64,000 nt of DNA, taken from the NCBI GenBank assembly GCA_020002185.1, contig CM034539.1, positions 2,824,108 through 2,888,107 on the forward strand, given 5' to 3'. Within the stretch, counting starts at the first letter, position 1, and the number at the start of each line of letters is the position of its first letter. Source of the stretch: Paraescarpia echinospica (Eukaryota; Annelida; Polychaeta; Sabellida; Siboglinidae). The position numbers were made by a program, and so were the translations under genes. The notes beneath the pieces were generated by a model. It searched no databases. It was not told the DNA's origin and saw nothing but the letters and a program-made list of their open reading frames with translations. Positions 25,758-37,847 of the stretch are shown one piece after another.

Positions 25758-25889
25758 ATGAATATAGTTTATTTTGGTCAATACGTACAAGAACCAATAG
25801 TAAAATAATACACATCATAAGTTATATATTGAGACATAATATATGTACATCAGCGTGAATATGTTTAACGTGTAATTTGTTGTTTATCA

Positions 25890-26262
25890 ATACTTTTGTC
25901 CTAAATAGTCTGAATCTGTCCCCTTGAACTTAGCCTCTCGTACTGGCAGTGAACTAATATCTTCCCTGGTAAACACTGAACTAAAATACTAATTCAGGTC
26001 TTCTGCCATTAAGAATCCCTCTGATATTATATTTCCAGCACTATCTTCTAGATGACCGACCTTATCTTGAACTTTCTGTTTGCTTCGAACATACACATAA
26101 AAACTCCTGCTGTCATGTTTTATGTTACTAGGTAATTTTTTTCATAGCTTCTCTTTGAATTTCTAATTTCAGCTGTAGCTTGGTTAAGTGCTTCTTTATA
26201 ACTGTTTTAGTGTTCATCATTTCCAGTACATCTATATGACTTCCACATCATTTGTTTCGATC
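25890..26262 (-). mobile_element. Inverted fragment of the preceding LINE
   Basis: The reverse complement matches about 24830-25175 of the LINE closely, including the segment encoding LNEYFSSVFTREDISSLPVP. It lies in opposite orientation about 135 bp after the truncation point. This can be a second, 5'- and 3'-truncated insertion, or the result of an inversion during or after insertion of the first copy. Confidence 0.85.
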
Positions 26263-26485
26263 AATAAATTATTGCGTCACTGGGACAACTAAACATTTCC
26301 GTTCTCCTTCCTTCCTTCCTTCCTATATCCGATTTGACCATTAACGAATATTGTTCCGTTGGTGGCGACTTACTGTAATGTTAATGTTTTTACGTAAGCC
26401 GTATGTAAGTATTCCGATGGATGTAACAATGAATTATTTCTAACCACGAAGCAGAAACTTATTTCCCCTTGCCACTCGCCTGAAC

Positions 26486-26598
<113 letters not shown>

Positions 26599-26599
26599 G

Positions 26600-27420
26600 T
26601 TTACATTATATTATATTTGTGTTACACTAACGTGGAGAGAATTCTTCTAAAGTGGTACAACAGTCGGAGGTGAAATTTCAGCAAAAACTGCGGGTTTTTT
26701 TACTTGTCAAATGCTACGTGAATAGTTTTGTCATGCAAGATGAGGTCTATGCTTCCAAGCATATTATATGAGTGTGAACACTTTTCTTACGCACTTATGC
26801 TGGATAACGTCCCGATACGTGGCGTCAAAGAGGTTTGTTCTACTTTTCACAGAGCATGCCCATCTTTATTACGTGCTGCAGCCACTGTTTCTTACTTAAC
26901 CTATTCCAGAGGTGACATCATCTGATGACTAGTGGGAATGTTATACAAAACGCATGCGGTTGTCCGGCAGATGTAGGAAATGTCGTAGTGTCGGCTGTTG
27001 ACGCAATATAACATGAGTTGTCTCTTTCGTGTCATGTAATGCATGAAGGAATTTTATAGCGGTTCGTATCATACGTTATTAGTATTACCATGTAAACGTA
27101 TCATATACGTCATGTCATATATTTGCCAACCGTTGTTTTAAAGAACAACACCTGTTTGTTTGTGTTTTTGTAAATTAGCCACAGTGCTGTGAAATGTAGG
27201 CACACTAGTGCTACATATCAGTGAAATGATAGTGTTGTAATGTATTCGCAATAAACAGTGTGTAAATCAGTTAAAACAGTGTGTGCATTCGAGGCACTTG
27301 TAATGCCGTCAAGTGGACGGACGTTGTGTGTCTCAGTTAACCATATCTTACGCCAACGTTTCATGGAATCCTCCTTGTCGAACCACTGGTGGCACGTGCT
27401 TAGGATTCGCATATTTTCAT
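26600..27420. other. Intergenic, no gene seen
   Basis: Short chance frames only; no domain, RNA gene or repeat recognised. Confidence 0.45.
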
Positions 27421-27421
27421 T

Positions 27422-28440
27422 TGTTCTTTCTTTCTATATTTTTTCTTTCTCCCTTGCTGGGTAGTGTCCACATCTTTCGGTAGTTCTTTCTGCTTCGCTT
27501 ATTAATTTTCTCCGTCTACATCTGTCATCGACATTGATATTTCTTTCTTGGCTGTTCGCACCTGCCTTTCAAATTTAAAGTTTTGCTTCACGCTGTCGTT
27601 CAGTTTCATCTTTGATTCCCTCTTTCTCTTTACCACCCTCTTCTGCATTTCTGCTCGTTTTCTGCATTTCTGTTCGTTTTTTGTCATTGTGTTCTCTTTC
27701 ATTCGTTGCACATGTCCTGGTCATCTTAGTCTGCTGCCAAAAACTGACATTTTAGGTGTTTTCATGACATTCACTTTTCTCAATTTCTCCATCTTCCATC
27801 TACCATCTTGGCTTCTTTCCATACGCTTCTGACCAGGTTGTTGTTTACCGCCTGTAGCTTCTCCTCCCGACTCTCTGTCGGTGACACAGGCAAGTACCAT
27901 GCAGACTTCCCACCTTTTACCTCTAAGTTGTTCCTTTAATTTTCTCTCCCACATAACATATTCCACCATGATGCCGTTTCAACTTGCACCTTCCACTGTA
28001 CTTCCTTACTATTTCCTCCATCCTCATACACTGTTCCGTTGAAGATTCCAACGCTGTTCACTTGTTTAGTGGTCTTTCCATCAACAACTACATGCAGATC
28101 TACGTCCTGTTCACCTATCCACATTACTTCAGTCTTTTCCACATTAATTTGGAGGCCATGTTTTCTAAAGATGTCACACCATTCTAACAATATTTCATAG
28201 TTCTGTTTTGTTTTCAGGCACCACTGATGGGCCGTCTGCGTAAAGTAGCTTCATCAGTTGTTTCTGTTCAGATAGGTTACCACCACTGATCGGGTTCATT
28301 TTATAATAAAAAACAGAGAACTCAAGGCATGTCCACGTTTGAGTCCTACTTGCAGTACAAATTGTTGCGATGTTTCTCCATCGACTCTCACCACCGCTGT
28401 TGTTTCGTGGTACATTTCCTCCATCATTCTGGCCAAATGT
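27422..28440 (-). pseudogene. LINE reverse transcriptase C-terminal remnant
   Basis: On the minus strand, 28190-27936 reads LQINVEKTEVMWIGEQ, then LHVVVDGKTTKQVNS. This is the RT region after the YADD box that checks template/primer and leads into the thumb in several LINE clades. The frame continues in pieces to about 27500 with EYVMWERKLKEQLRGK and a basic tail. It is interrupted by stops and frameshifts. It differs from the LINE at 28.5-30.9 kb, so it is a separate insertion. Confidence 0.7.
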
Positions 28441-28525
28441 CTATTCCAGATCCACACCAACTGAATGCCATATCCTTATCTATATTGTCTCCTCTTAATC
28501 ACAAATAATCCCTCTACTAGACTTA

Positions 28526-28780
28526 CTAATGCAATATATTGATTAACATCAAACATATTGGATTAGTAAGTTTGGTGGCATTTAGATTGTTCTTTATGGT
28601 TGTCTGAGGCATATGAAACATCAAGGATTTATACTTTTTGGCATTTAGTGACAGTTTATTAGCTTTCAACCAATCGCTAATCATTGTTAATTCTTTGTTA
28701 ACATCTTCACTTCGCATTTGTCCTTCTGAATCTTTAAATGTATTTAGTGTTCTAGTAAGGGTGGTGTCGTCAGCATACAT
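28526..28780 (-). pseudogene. LINE RT fragment with YADD box
   Basis: 84 codons starting at the YADD box and running through KELTMISDWLKANKLSLNAK, the helix and strand that follow it in LINE RTs. Ends at a stop, and the rest of the polymerase is lost or shifted. Confidence 0.75.
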
Positions 28781-28922
28781 TATGAATTTGAAAAGGTCAC
28801 TAGAAAGTGCTATGTCATTTATACATATAATAAATTAGAGTGGCCCTAAAATTGAACCTTAAGGGATACCAGCGTTGATGACTATTTCCTTAGACTGAAC
28901 ATTTTTAATTTCTACGTATTGC

Positions 28923-29138
28923 TTACGATTTTGTAAATGAATTACAAAGGTACAGACCCTTGTCATTTAATCCGTAGTAATTTAGCTTATATACCAATAT
29001 ATTGTGATCAATTGTATCCAATGATTTTGATAAATCAAGGTATATATTTATTGGAGTAACCGATTTATCAAGTTCTTGTATAATTCTGTCTATGATTTCG
29101 AGTGTTGCAAACTCACTAGCATGTTTCTTTCTAAACAC
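28923..29138 (-). pseudogene. LINE RT fragment with first catalytic Asp
   Basis: 71 codons including ATLEIIDRIIQELDKS and INIYLDLSKSLDTIDHNIL. This is RT block A with YLDLSKS in place of the usual YLDLSKA. It stops before the GxPQGS block. Confidence 0.75.
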
Positions 29139-30662
29139 AGATTGGCTATTGTAGTATAACGCTTTAGAATGGAAGTATTCGTGGATTTGATCAAGCGTAA
29201 CCCTTTCAAAAAAATTGAAATCACTGACAGGATAGAAAATGAACAGTAACTGTTAAAGCCAAGAGTATCTCCTTTTTTGAAAAGTGGTATGCATTTTGCA
29301 TTTTTAGTTTGTCTAGAAATATATCAGTTATTATTAATTGATTAATAATTAGAGTGTCTGCATTGCTGATATAAGTTTTTGTCAATTTTAGTAATTGTGT
29401 CGATATACCTTCTTTTGCACAATTTGATTTTGGAGATAAAAGATTAGTTATATTAACAGCATTTTTTCCATGTCAATTGGGTTAAAGATGAATGTGTGAC
29501 ATATCGGGTTTTTCTTGTAATAATTGTATGATTTACCTCCATTCGTAGTTGTTTTATAGGCTAGAGTAGGACAAGCATTAGTAAAAAAAAACGTGTTAAA
29601 TATGTTTGCAATAATGCATTTGTCGCTAATCATTTCCCCATCGACTTTGAACAAATCTGGAAATTGTTCTTTCTTTTGACTTTTCTGAATACTTTTTTAA
29701 TTAATCACCACGTCGTTTTAACATCATGCTTATATTTTTTCTGAACTGGATTGATAATGCATTTACTTAGCTAATTTAATATTACTATTAAGAATTGTAT
29801 TGTAAGTATGCAAGTCAGTTTTAAGTTTATTATAATGCTCTGTATTTACGTGAATCTGTTTCATTCTCGAAAATTATTTGTTTATAAACGTTATCGACAC
29901 GATAATGCCCTTGGTAATCCAAGGCGTATACTTATGGTTATATTTGGTAAATTACTTTAATAAGTATAAATTTATCCATAACTGCAATAACAATTTCATC
30001 GAGGATATTGTAGTTTTCATTCGGATCCGCATTAGTATCTGTGTTAATGTTATCATAAAGTTTTGAGTTTATTAATTCAATTTTAAATTTATTGAGTGAG
30101 TCAGGATTTTGTTGTTTTATTCCTATAAACCTTGGTATCGCACTAGTGGTTTCGACATAGTCCAGACTTAGAAAGTGATTAGAAATATTGCTCACTAAAA
30201 TACCAGCTGAGGATTTGAAGAATCGTTTTGACAAATTGCATAATCCATTATCAATGAGTGTTCCATGATATTCTGGAAGTCGTGCTGGCAAGTAATTTTA
30301 GGGAAGAAACCATGTGAAGCGATTGTGTCAAAATATTAACATATTATGGGTTTTTCGTTAATTTTAAGCAAATCAATATTGTAATCTCCGGCAATTATTA
30401 TTTTACTTTAAAATTTTAATAAATCGACTAAATTTAATGCAAATTCGTTACGGTAATCATATCTCTAGGTGGTCTACATATATTTCGAAAAAACATTTTT
30501 CATCATGACACAACATGTTATTTCAATAAATTGACCTTACTAAGTGTATTAGCATGGATATTTACATATTTTTTATTGTATTTTTGCTGAGGTAGATTGC
30601 CACCATGTGCACTACAGATTTTGCCTTAATGTATATCCATCTATTTGAAATAAAGAAGTGTC

Positions 30663-30694
30663 AGATTAATGCTCTAAACATAGAGCATTAATCT
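30663..30694. repeat. Perfect 14-bp inverted repeat, 4-nt loop
   Basis: AGATTAATGCTCTA, loop AACA, then the exact complement. It lies just 5' of the LINE endonuclease remnant on the minus strand. Confidence 0.95.
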
Positions 30695-30950
30695 CACAGC
30701 CACTACTTCTGAATGTTTCTAGCCTTATTTTTAATTTCCTCAATTTTTGTATTTAAACTCTAACAGTTTAGGGCTGGCACGATAAATTTATTTGCTTGTT
30801 CATTAATTGGTTTATTAAATTATCATCATCAAAGTATGGTGAATGTTAAAATGGTTCAATATCTCCATCTTCAATCATTTCATCCGGTTTTAACATGTGA
30901 TAGAGATAATTTGTTTCTACACCGTCAAATTGCGCTATGAAATAATTGTT

Positions 30951-31790
30951 ATCAATCATATTGGAAAATTTGATAAACAATGGTGCTCTATGCTTACAGG
31001 ATACATCATATAAACATTGACTAGACGTTGTGAAAGAGCTGCGCTAGCTATACCCTGAACATAATTCAAATATATTTTATAAAATAGAATATTACGAATA
31101 TTCCGCATGCATATATAACACAACGTAATATTACACCAGCACAAATTGTGTGAAAATAAATATATAATATATGCCCTGTCCCAAAAAATTAAATGTAAAA
31201 TGACAAACACTAAACGTAGTGAAAAGAAAACGTATAATCATTGCCCTCCCCCCAAAATGAAAAATACGTGAATATTGACTGTATTTCGATATATATAATA
31301 TGAAATTGCACTATTTAAATACAAAGTCATTTCATGCGGAGCAGCTCGCTCAAGTGTAAATGTCAGCAAAAAATCATGCATCAAAAACATGAAATGCTTT
31401 ATGGAAAACATCATAGGTATTATAAAGTTATTTGATAACATGTTGTAAGTGAGCCTATGCAATAACGTTAAACTATATAGCATACCACTGGACAGTCAGC
31501 GGCGATCTCTGACAACTACTCTGTCGAACGAGATGTACGCGTACGTCCCTTCGGAAGTAGGTCTACACGTTTCTGTACGACCTTCAGTGAATAGTCTTTA
31601 TTCACTTACACACCGTTCGACTTCACGAGTCGGGCCGAGTTTAACAGGTACTGTCTGGTGTGGTGGTGAACTTATTTAACAGTCTGTCTTTTACCAGTTC
31701 TTCCGTTTTTCCCACGTTTCGTCCGCGATTTCTGGGATGCCGTCGATCCTGACGTTTGTTCATCTAGTTTGGTTTTCTAGATAGTCGACA
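30951..31790. other. Intergenic, no gene seen
   Basis: AT-rich sequence then a moderately GC-rich stretch (31480-31680) with a 76-codon plus frame that I cannot assign. Confidence 0.4.
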
Positions 31791-31796
31791 TTTTCT

Positions 31797-32290
31797 TCAA
31801 GCTTCTACAGTTGTTTTTTGCAGGTGCTCGACGCTAGTGGCACTGGGTAGTGTGCCAAAGTTTGATAACTCACGCTTGAGGTCGGCCACCTCCTGCTGAG
31901 CATACTGCAGGCTGTGCTTTTGGGCAGTCATAGATTTTATTGTCTCGGCCATGAAGTTGTCTGTTCTAGAGTTTGTGCTCTCCATGAAGGATTGCAAGCA
32001 CTTCTGAAACATGTTTTGCTGCATTTCCAGCAGTTAGTTGAACGTTGCCTCTTCTGTTGTTGTTGACGTCGTCACAGTTTCCTCCAAATGTTCGGCCCCA
32101 GTGTTCGACTGCGACGCACTACTGGGCCTGGTCTCGCGTTGATCTTCCCCATTGTTGTAGCGTTTGTGAGGACAGTTCAAGTACAGTGTAGTGCTTACGG
32201 TGCTTAAGGTCATGGTCACTTAGGTACTTCTCAACGGTAACCCACGATCTCTTGGGCACCGAAGTTGCGAACATTTATTTGCATACAACT
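31797..32290 (-). pseudogene. Coiled-coil ORF, probably LINE ORF1, with in-frame stop
   Basis: Minus-strand frame from about 32219 to 31797, broken by one in-frame TAA at 32034-32036. The first part is Thr/Ser-rich. The second part, with SMTAQKHSLQYAQQEVADLK, has heptad-like spacing and resembles the coiled coil of LINE ORF1 proteins. A second frame just upstream (to 32290) reads VPKRSWVTVEKYLSDHDLK. The assignment to a LINE rests on context (LINE remnants on the same strand at 27.4-30.9 kb) and is not firm. Confidence 0.4.
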
Positions 32291-33017
32291 TTAATTTGCT
32301 GTCAGTCATCCAGTGGAAGATTGGAATGTTATCACAAAAGGTATCAAAGGCGGCAGGTATATCAAAAAGGTTAGGGCAGTTACTTTACCATGATCAGTGT
32401 TTAAGATAATATCGTTATGTACTTCTGAAACAGCCATTTTTGTTGAATGAAACGGTTTATATTCTCATTGTAGCTGATTATTAGTTAAGTCACTTGTGCT
32501 AATGTGAAACATTAAAAGGCGTAGTACACCCTTTTTGCAGGATGATTATGCATATTAACACAATATATAAAAGGTGCGTATATATTACTAAAGTCAGCAA
32601 AGGTTAGACAACATCAAAAATATGATACATCAACATTTTTTTTTTTCATATATAAATCAAGCAAAGTATTAACTAATGTAATTACTGAAGTTGCCCAAAC
32701 TAATTGTCTTCTAAAAGTAACGTGTACCAATAGATGATTACCGTTATTACTAATTTGAATCAATAATACCATAGTGAATAACAAAAACATGTCATCACGT
32801 AGATAATGTATAATCGTACTTATAAACTTAACTTGTATAAAAGTAACAACATTAAAATACGGCGAGCGCAAACGTCTTATCTAAATCAGGGTACAAATGA
32901 TAAGCATTGCAGGATAGTTATGCACGGGAAGACACTGTATAAAAGGCACGTATTAAATTGCATAAAAATAGATTGTTTTACACCATGGAATCAACATAGA
33001 AACATAAAATACAATAC
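32291..33017. other. Intergenic, no gene seen
   Basis: AT-rich with short frames. Ends at the left border of the tyrosine-recombinase element. Confidence 0.45.
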
Positions 33018-33254
33018 ATGAGAATATGCGGCCACGGCACCGTGCTGCATATGGGTTTTTGTGCTGGCAACAACGCAGGACAAGTGATGATTGGCCTAAT
33101 GTCTGATGCTAATTATTATGCTAATTACCTCGTTGTCTCTGGCGCAAGGAGCCAATCACCGCGCGGTAGTGGCGCGCAGTCACAGATTACAACGAGCTCT
33201 TGGTCACTTCGTTTTGTGAAAGCAGACGGAGTGGTCGCATCAACAAATTTTGGT
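33018..33254 (+). repeat. Repeat A1 (left end)
   Basis: About 235 bp, matching 39235-39471 without visible difference, from ATGAGAATATGCGGCC to CAACAAATTTTGG. It is open in one frame and contains no coding domain I recognise. Confidence 0.9.
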
Positions 33255-33489
33255 TGTGTGAGCTATCTTTATTTGTATTTTCTACGCGGTTTGCTGCCTT
33301 TCTGATTTACGATCGTGCATATTGGCGAGACGTCTTCAAGGAACGTCATTGTACTCGCGAGCGCAAGGTGATTGCTGAAACTGTTCGGCCGAGTTGTTAC
33401 AGCTGAGTATTTTCTTTGTTGTCCGCCATTTTGAATTTTGCGTACGGAATTCGTAACTGGCCGTTTCCATGTCAGTGAATTCTCCTTGT

Positions 33490-34076
33490 AAGATTGTAGT
33501 TTTAGGGCATAGTTATGTTTATTGGGTTGGCGCATTCGTGCAGTCGGCAAACCCAAAACCGGCCGCTTGTTTGAGGTGAATGGCCGACCCTGTGAAGTCT
33601 CATATGAGGGCATTCGCGGGGCTCGGGTCGCCACCTTAATGGCGCCGGCAGTCATGTCCCGAATTGTTGCCTGTCGCGCAGACGTTGTGGTGCTGCATAT
33701 TGGTGGGAATGATATCAGCGGTCGGTTGGCATCTACCCCCGTTATGATAGCTTTGGACACTCAACGTCTGGCGCGACGGCTGCTCGATTCCGGGGTACAG
33801 CGGGTCGCCATTTGCCAGGTTTGTCGACGGAACGCATGGCGCGGGGTTAGTTTCGAGGAGGGTGCCGCCCGGGTGGTGGAAGTAAACAGGTACTTGGAAG
33901 CGTTTTGTAAGGACTCAGAAGGGGTATTTTTTTCTGGAGGCATAAGCGCCTTTGGAATAGCATACGCGAGGTTTTTCACAAAGATGGGACGCATTTTACG
34001 GACATAGGCAACTTTAGATTCTATCGTAGCTTGCGGGGGGCGATGATTAGTGCAGTGAGGCAGATCTCCGGCTAGA
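33490..34076 (+). pseudogene. SGNH hydrolase, frameshifted
   Basis: Block I is GHSYVYW in one frame at 33505-33525. The frame then changes, and 33522-34007 carries the body with VVVLHIGGNDISG (block III, the Gly-x-x-Asn pair). After about 33965 another frame gives DGTHFTDIGN (block V, Asp-x-x-His) and ends at TAG 34074-34076. All catalytic blocks of an SGNH/GDSL hydrolase are therefore present but spread over three frames, so two small indels (or sequencing errors) separate them. SGNH domains occur in some Ngaro elements and CR1 LINEs; their substrate there is unknown. Confidence 0.75.
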
Positions 34077-34234
34077 AGGGGATGTGTTGTTGTCGTGCCC
34101 AGTGCGCGGTGGATCGCGTTGGGTCAATTATATGTTCGCGTGGTGGCGCCACATTACTTTGTCGGATTCGCGTTTAGATGCATTGTAGTGTTTATGTCAG
34201 TGTTTGCCGCTGGGCCAGTTGTTTGCAGGTTTAC

Positions 34235-35600
34235 ACATTTTTCAGTCTTTCTATATTCCTGCGTGTCAAGTCTGTGCGTTTACATGCATTGTAGTGCTGG
34301 CGTCACTGTTTTGCTGCTGGCGCAGTTTTTGGCATGTCAACATATTATTGGGTTTGCAAAATTCATGCTTTGTCGGGTCCGCGTTGATATGCATTGGAGT
34401 GCTTGTGTCACTGTTTTGCTGCGGCTGCAGTTTTTTGCATATCAACAGAGGGCTTGGGCAATTTTATAACGGGCTGCTTTTGTCGGATCTGTGTTGATTG
34501 CATTGTAGTGCTTGTGTCACTGTTTTGCTGCGGTTGCAGTTTTTTGCATATCAACACAGTGCTTGAGCAATTTGGTAGCACAACAGTTTTTTGTCGGGTC
34601 TGTGTTGATGTGCATTGTAGTGCTTGTGTCACTGTTTTGCTGCGGTTGCAGTTTTTTGCACATTAACACAGTGCTTGGGCCATTTTATAACGGGCTGCTT
34701 TTGTCGGATCTGTGTTGATATGCATTGTAGTGCTTGTGTCACTGTTTTGCTGCGGTTGCAGTTTTTTGCATATCAACACAGTGCTGGGGCAATTTTGTAG
34801 CACAACAGGTTTTTGTCGGGTCTGTGTTGATGTGCATTGTAGTGCTTGTGTCACTGTTTTGCTGCGGTTGCAGTTTTTTGCACATTAACACAGTGCTTGG
34901 GCCATTTCATAACGGGCTGCTTTTGTCGGATCTGTGTTGATATGCATTGTAGTGCTGGTGTCACTGTTTTGCTGCGGTTGCAGTTTTTTTTGCATATCAA
35001 CACAGTGCTGGGGCAATTTTGTAGCACAACAGGTTTTTGTCGCATCTGTGTTTATATGCATTGTAGTGCTTGTGTCACTGTTTTGCTGCGGTTGCAGTTT
35101 TTTGCATATCAACACAGTGCTTGGGCAATTTTGTAGCTCAACAGGTTTTGTCGGGTCTGTGTTGATATGCATTGTAGTGCTTGAGTCACTGTTTTGCTGC
35201 GGTTGCAGTTTTTTGCATGTCAACACACCGACATGTGTTTACATGCATTGTAGTGCTTGTGTCACTGTTTTGCTGCTGGTGCAGTTTTTTGCATGTCAAC
35301 ACATTGTTGGGTTTTCTAAGTTCCTCTTTGTCGGGTCAGTGTTTACATGCATTGTAGTGCTTGTGTCACTGTTTTGCTGCTGGTGCAGTTTGTTGCATGT
35401 CAACACACCGACATGTGTTTACATGCATTGTAGTGCTTGTGTCACTGTTTTGCTGCTGGTGCAGTTTTTTGCATGTCAACACATTGTTGGGTTTTCTAAA
35501 TTCCTCCTTGTCGGGTCAGTGTCTACAAGCAATGTAGTGCTTATGTCACTGTTTTGCTGCTGGTGCAGTGTTTTGTATGGCAACACACCGTCGTGTGTTA
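34235..35600 (+). repeat. Hairpin-forming minisatellite, about 100-115-bp units
   Basis: About 12 tandem units, each with CATTGTAGTGCTTGTGTCAC and GTTTTGCTGC. Each unit contains an inverted repeat of about 14 bp, for example TGTGTTGATATGCA near the start and TGCATATCAACACA about 47 nt later. Variant units change both arms together: ATATGCA/TGCATAT, ATGTGCA/TGCACAT and ACATGCA/TGCATGT. Units of the first two types alternate over 34590-35000, giving a higher-order period of about 225 bp. Long Cys/Val/Leu-rich frames (up to 255 codons) are by-products of the repetition. Confidence 0.9.
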
Positions 35601-35602
35601 CT

Positions 35603-35985
35603 GGAGGTATGTGCAATAATATGCTTACCACCATGCGTTACTGGAGGGATGTGAAATATGATTACCGCCATGCGTTGCTGAAGGCATGTGAAATAATATG
35701 ATTAACCCCATGCATTACTGGAGGGATGTGAAATACTATGATTACCGCCATGTGTTGCTGGAGGCAGGTGAAATATGATTACTGCCAGGCATTGCTGGAG
35801 GCATGTGAAATAATATGATTACTGCCATGCATTGTTGGAGGCATGTGGAATGATATGATTACCGCCATGCGTCACTGGAAGCATGTGAAATAATATGATT
35901 ACCGACATGCGTTGCTGGAGGCATGTGAAATAATATGATTACCGCCAGGCATTACTGGAGGTATGTGACATAATATAATTAAAGA
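35603..35985 (+). repeat. Minisatellite, about 45-bp unit
   Basis: Eight to nine imperfect copies of a unit with ATGATTACCGCCATGCGTTG, then CTGGAGGCATGTGAAATAAT. Adjacent to the hairpin array but unrelated in sequence. Confidence 0.92.
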
Positions 35986-37847
35986 TAAAGAATGTTTTTT
36001 TTTTTTGATCCTCGCACAGCACTTGTGTTTCTGTCTGTGCAGCACATTCAGTACAAATATAAACATAAACATGCAAGAGTATAATATCATGTTGTACAAA
36101 TAGTACAGATACTAACATTAACAACACCCATATATGCCAACACACACATTTATTACTGCCATGTGTTTAGTTGGCATCATGGTCACGTTTCTGGTTTTTC
36201 AGACATGTTTAACATGTTTGACAGATGCAACATTGTTGATTATCGTGCATGCCGATGAGAGTGAATTTCTGTGTAGTAGTTCGAGTACTGTCCTGCTGTG
36301 TATTTATTTTTGTAGAATTTCTCTTGAAATTCAACCTTGAGTCAGCCAACAGCCGAGTCAGAGACAGGATCGGTTACACTCGGCAAAATACACTTGGACA
36401 TATTTGGCTGCCTGGTAGGGACATTGGCAGATCGCTGCTGCGACAACGAGAGTGCCTACGTCGGAGCCAGTGCTCAACACAGGAGGCATGACTGTACACT
36501 GACTCCAGGTGGTGGTGGACAGTTAGTTGAATGCAAGGATACATTTGGCATTTGTGGGAGCAGGATATAGAACACAGTATGGCATCTTTTGAGAAGCTGC
36601 TGCCCAGGACACATGCTTTTGTAACGGCAATCCATCCTGCTACACTTATGGCAGTTGCAAGTGGTTTCAGTCCAGAAACAGACACTTAACTGGAGTTGGG
36701 GCAGCACCAATGCGACGCCTTAATCAAGGGTACACACCATATTTTATGTTACAGGTCGAGGACTTTAGCTATGCAACGCACGACCTATGATCAGATATTG
36801 TGTGACAGTGTAGGTAATAGTGATTTTAAGGCCAGACACGGCAGGTGGATATGATTATTTTTTAATTGGTGCAAACAGTTCAATTTTATGTTTGTTTTCT
36901 GTCCAATGCATGAAATGGGTCTTACTGAGTAAAACATATATTGAACTTTTTCAGCCAGACCCCCCGTTTCCATGATAACAAACAAAATGGCCACCATTTT
37001 GAGCAAATATTGGCAAATCTGGAAACCTGCCATTTGTTATTGAACACATATATAGTTATAATTCTTGCAAATCCATGTTCTCTACAGATTCTGTTGTGCA
37101 ATGACAAGAGCATTTTTTTTAATGTTTTTAATTTAAAAATAATTTTTTGGTAAAATACGAAAACAAATCTTGTTTTTTTTTGGCACCAAATATGGCTATA
37201 TCTTTCAAACTATTCATGATTTTAAATCAGTGTCTGATCATTACACACAGTAGAATGTGCTGAATGCATCACTGAAAACATTATTATATAGCGTAATTAT
37301 TCCCAGAGATATCCCGTTTGCAAATGCAGAACTTTGAAGAAAAATATTTTTGGAGAAAATGGCTGTCAAAGATTGCATAACGAATATCTGCTCAGGGAAA
37401 CATTGCATGAGTAGCAAGCTGGTTACTAATTGTTGGGATACACCAATGGAGAGGCTAATAATGGCTTCAACACATTCCTGACACACACCAGAAGCTGCAT
37501 CCTGGTGTTGAATTCAAAGGAAGTTTGTATTTGGGAGATGTTATACTATTTATCTGGTGACCTTAATTATTACAGTATCCTTGGGTTGTTTTAAGCACAG
37601 TGCACAACACGGCCCATAATCTTTGCAGGAGAGGGGTGGATGTTAATAAGGTTCTGTCAATTACTAAGCAGCAGTGTTGAGGGAATTTATTCATGTCGGG
37701 GGCCCAGTACAGGGTATCCTGTTTGCATACCTGGATGGTTTGCCAATGTTGCGGAGTGAATTCGACGGGTCTCTTACACGGCTCCTCATTTGTAGTGTCT
37801 CCCCAGTGAGCTTGGGGAATTTTTGAGTCTTGTTATGAGAGCCCTCT
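35986..37847. other. Interior of the recombinase element, no gene recognised
   Basis: About 1.9 kb in which a reverse transcriptase/RNase H would be expected for a complete Ngaro element. No YxDD box, RNase H motif or gag zinc knuckle was seen on either strand. Short frames at 36134-36710 and 37241-37486 have no domain. Confidence 0.5.

Larger units (their letters stand above)
28500..30950 (-). mobile_element. CR1/L2-type LINE remnant
   Basis: Minus-strand non-LTR element in broken frames. At about 30400-30250 the endonuclease end is seen as AGDYNIDLLKI, then SHGFFPK and GTLIDN. At 30290-29938 follows the linker with ISNHFLSLDYVE. At 29138-28923 the RT shows INIYLDLSKSLDTIDHNILV (catalytic Asp block), and at 28780-28526 the MYADDTTL box. 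It is related to the element at 0.3-2.9 kb by the same motif variants. No intact ORF remains. Confidence 0.8.

Noticed and set aside
34204..35701. Long Cys/Val/Leu-rich frames on both strands, up to 255 codons
   Set aside because: They follow the minisatellite period, drift between frames and start or end with the array; they are products of repetition.
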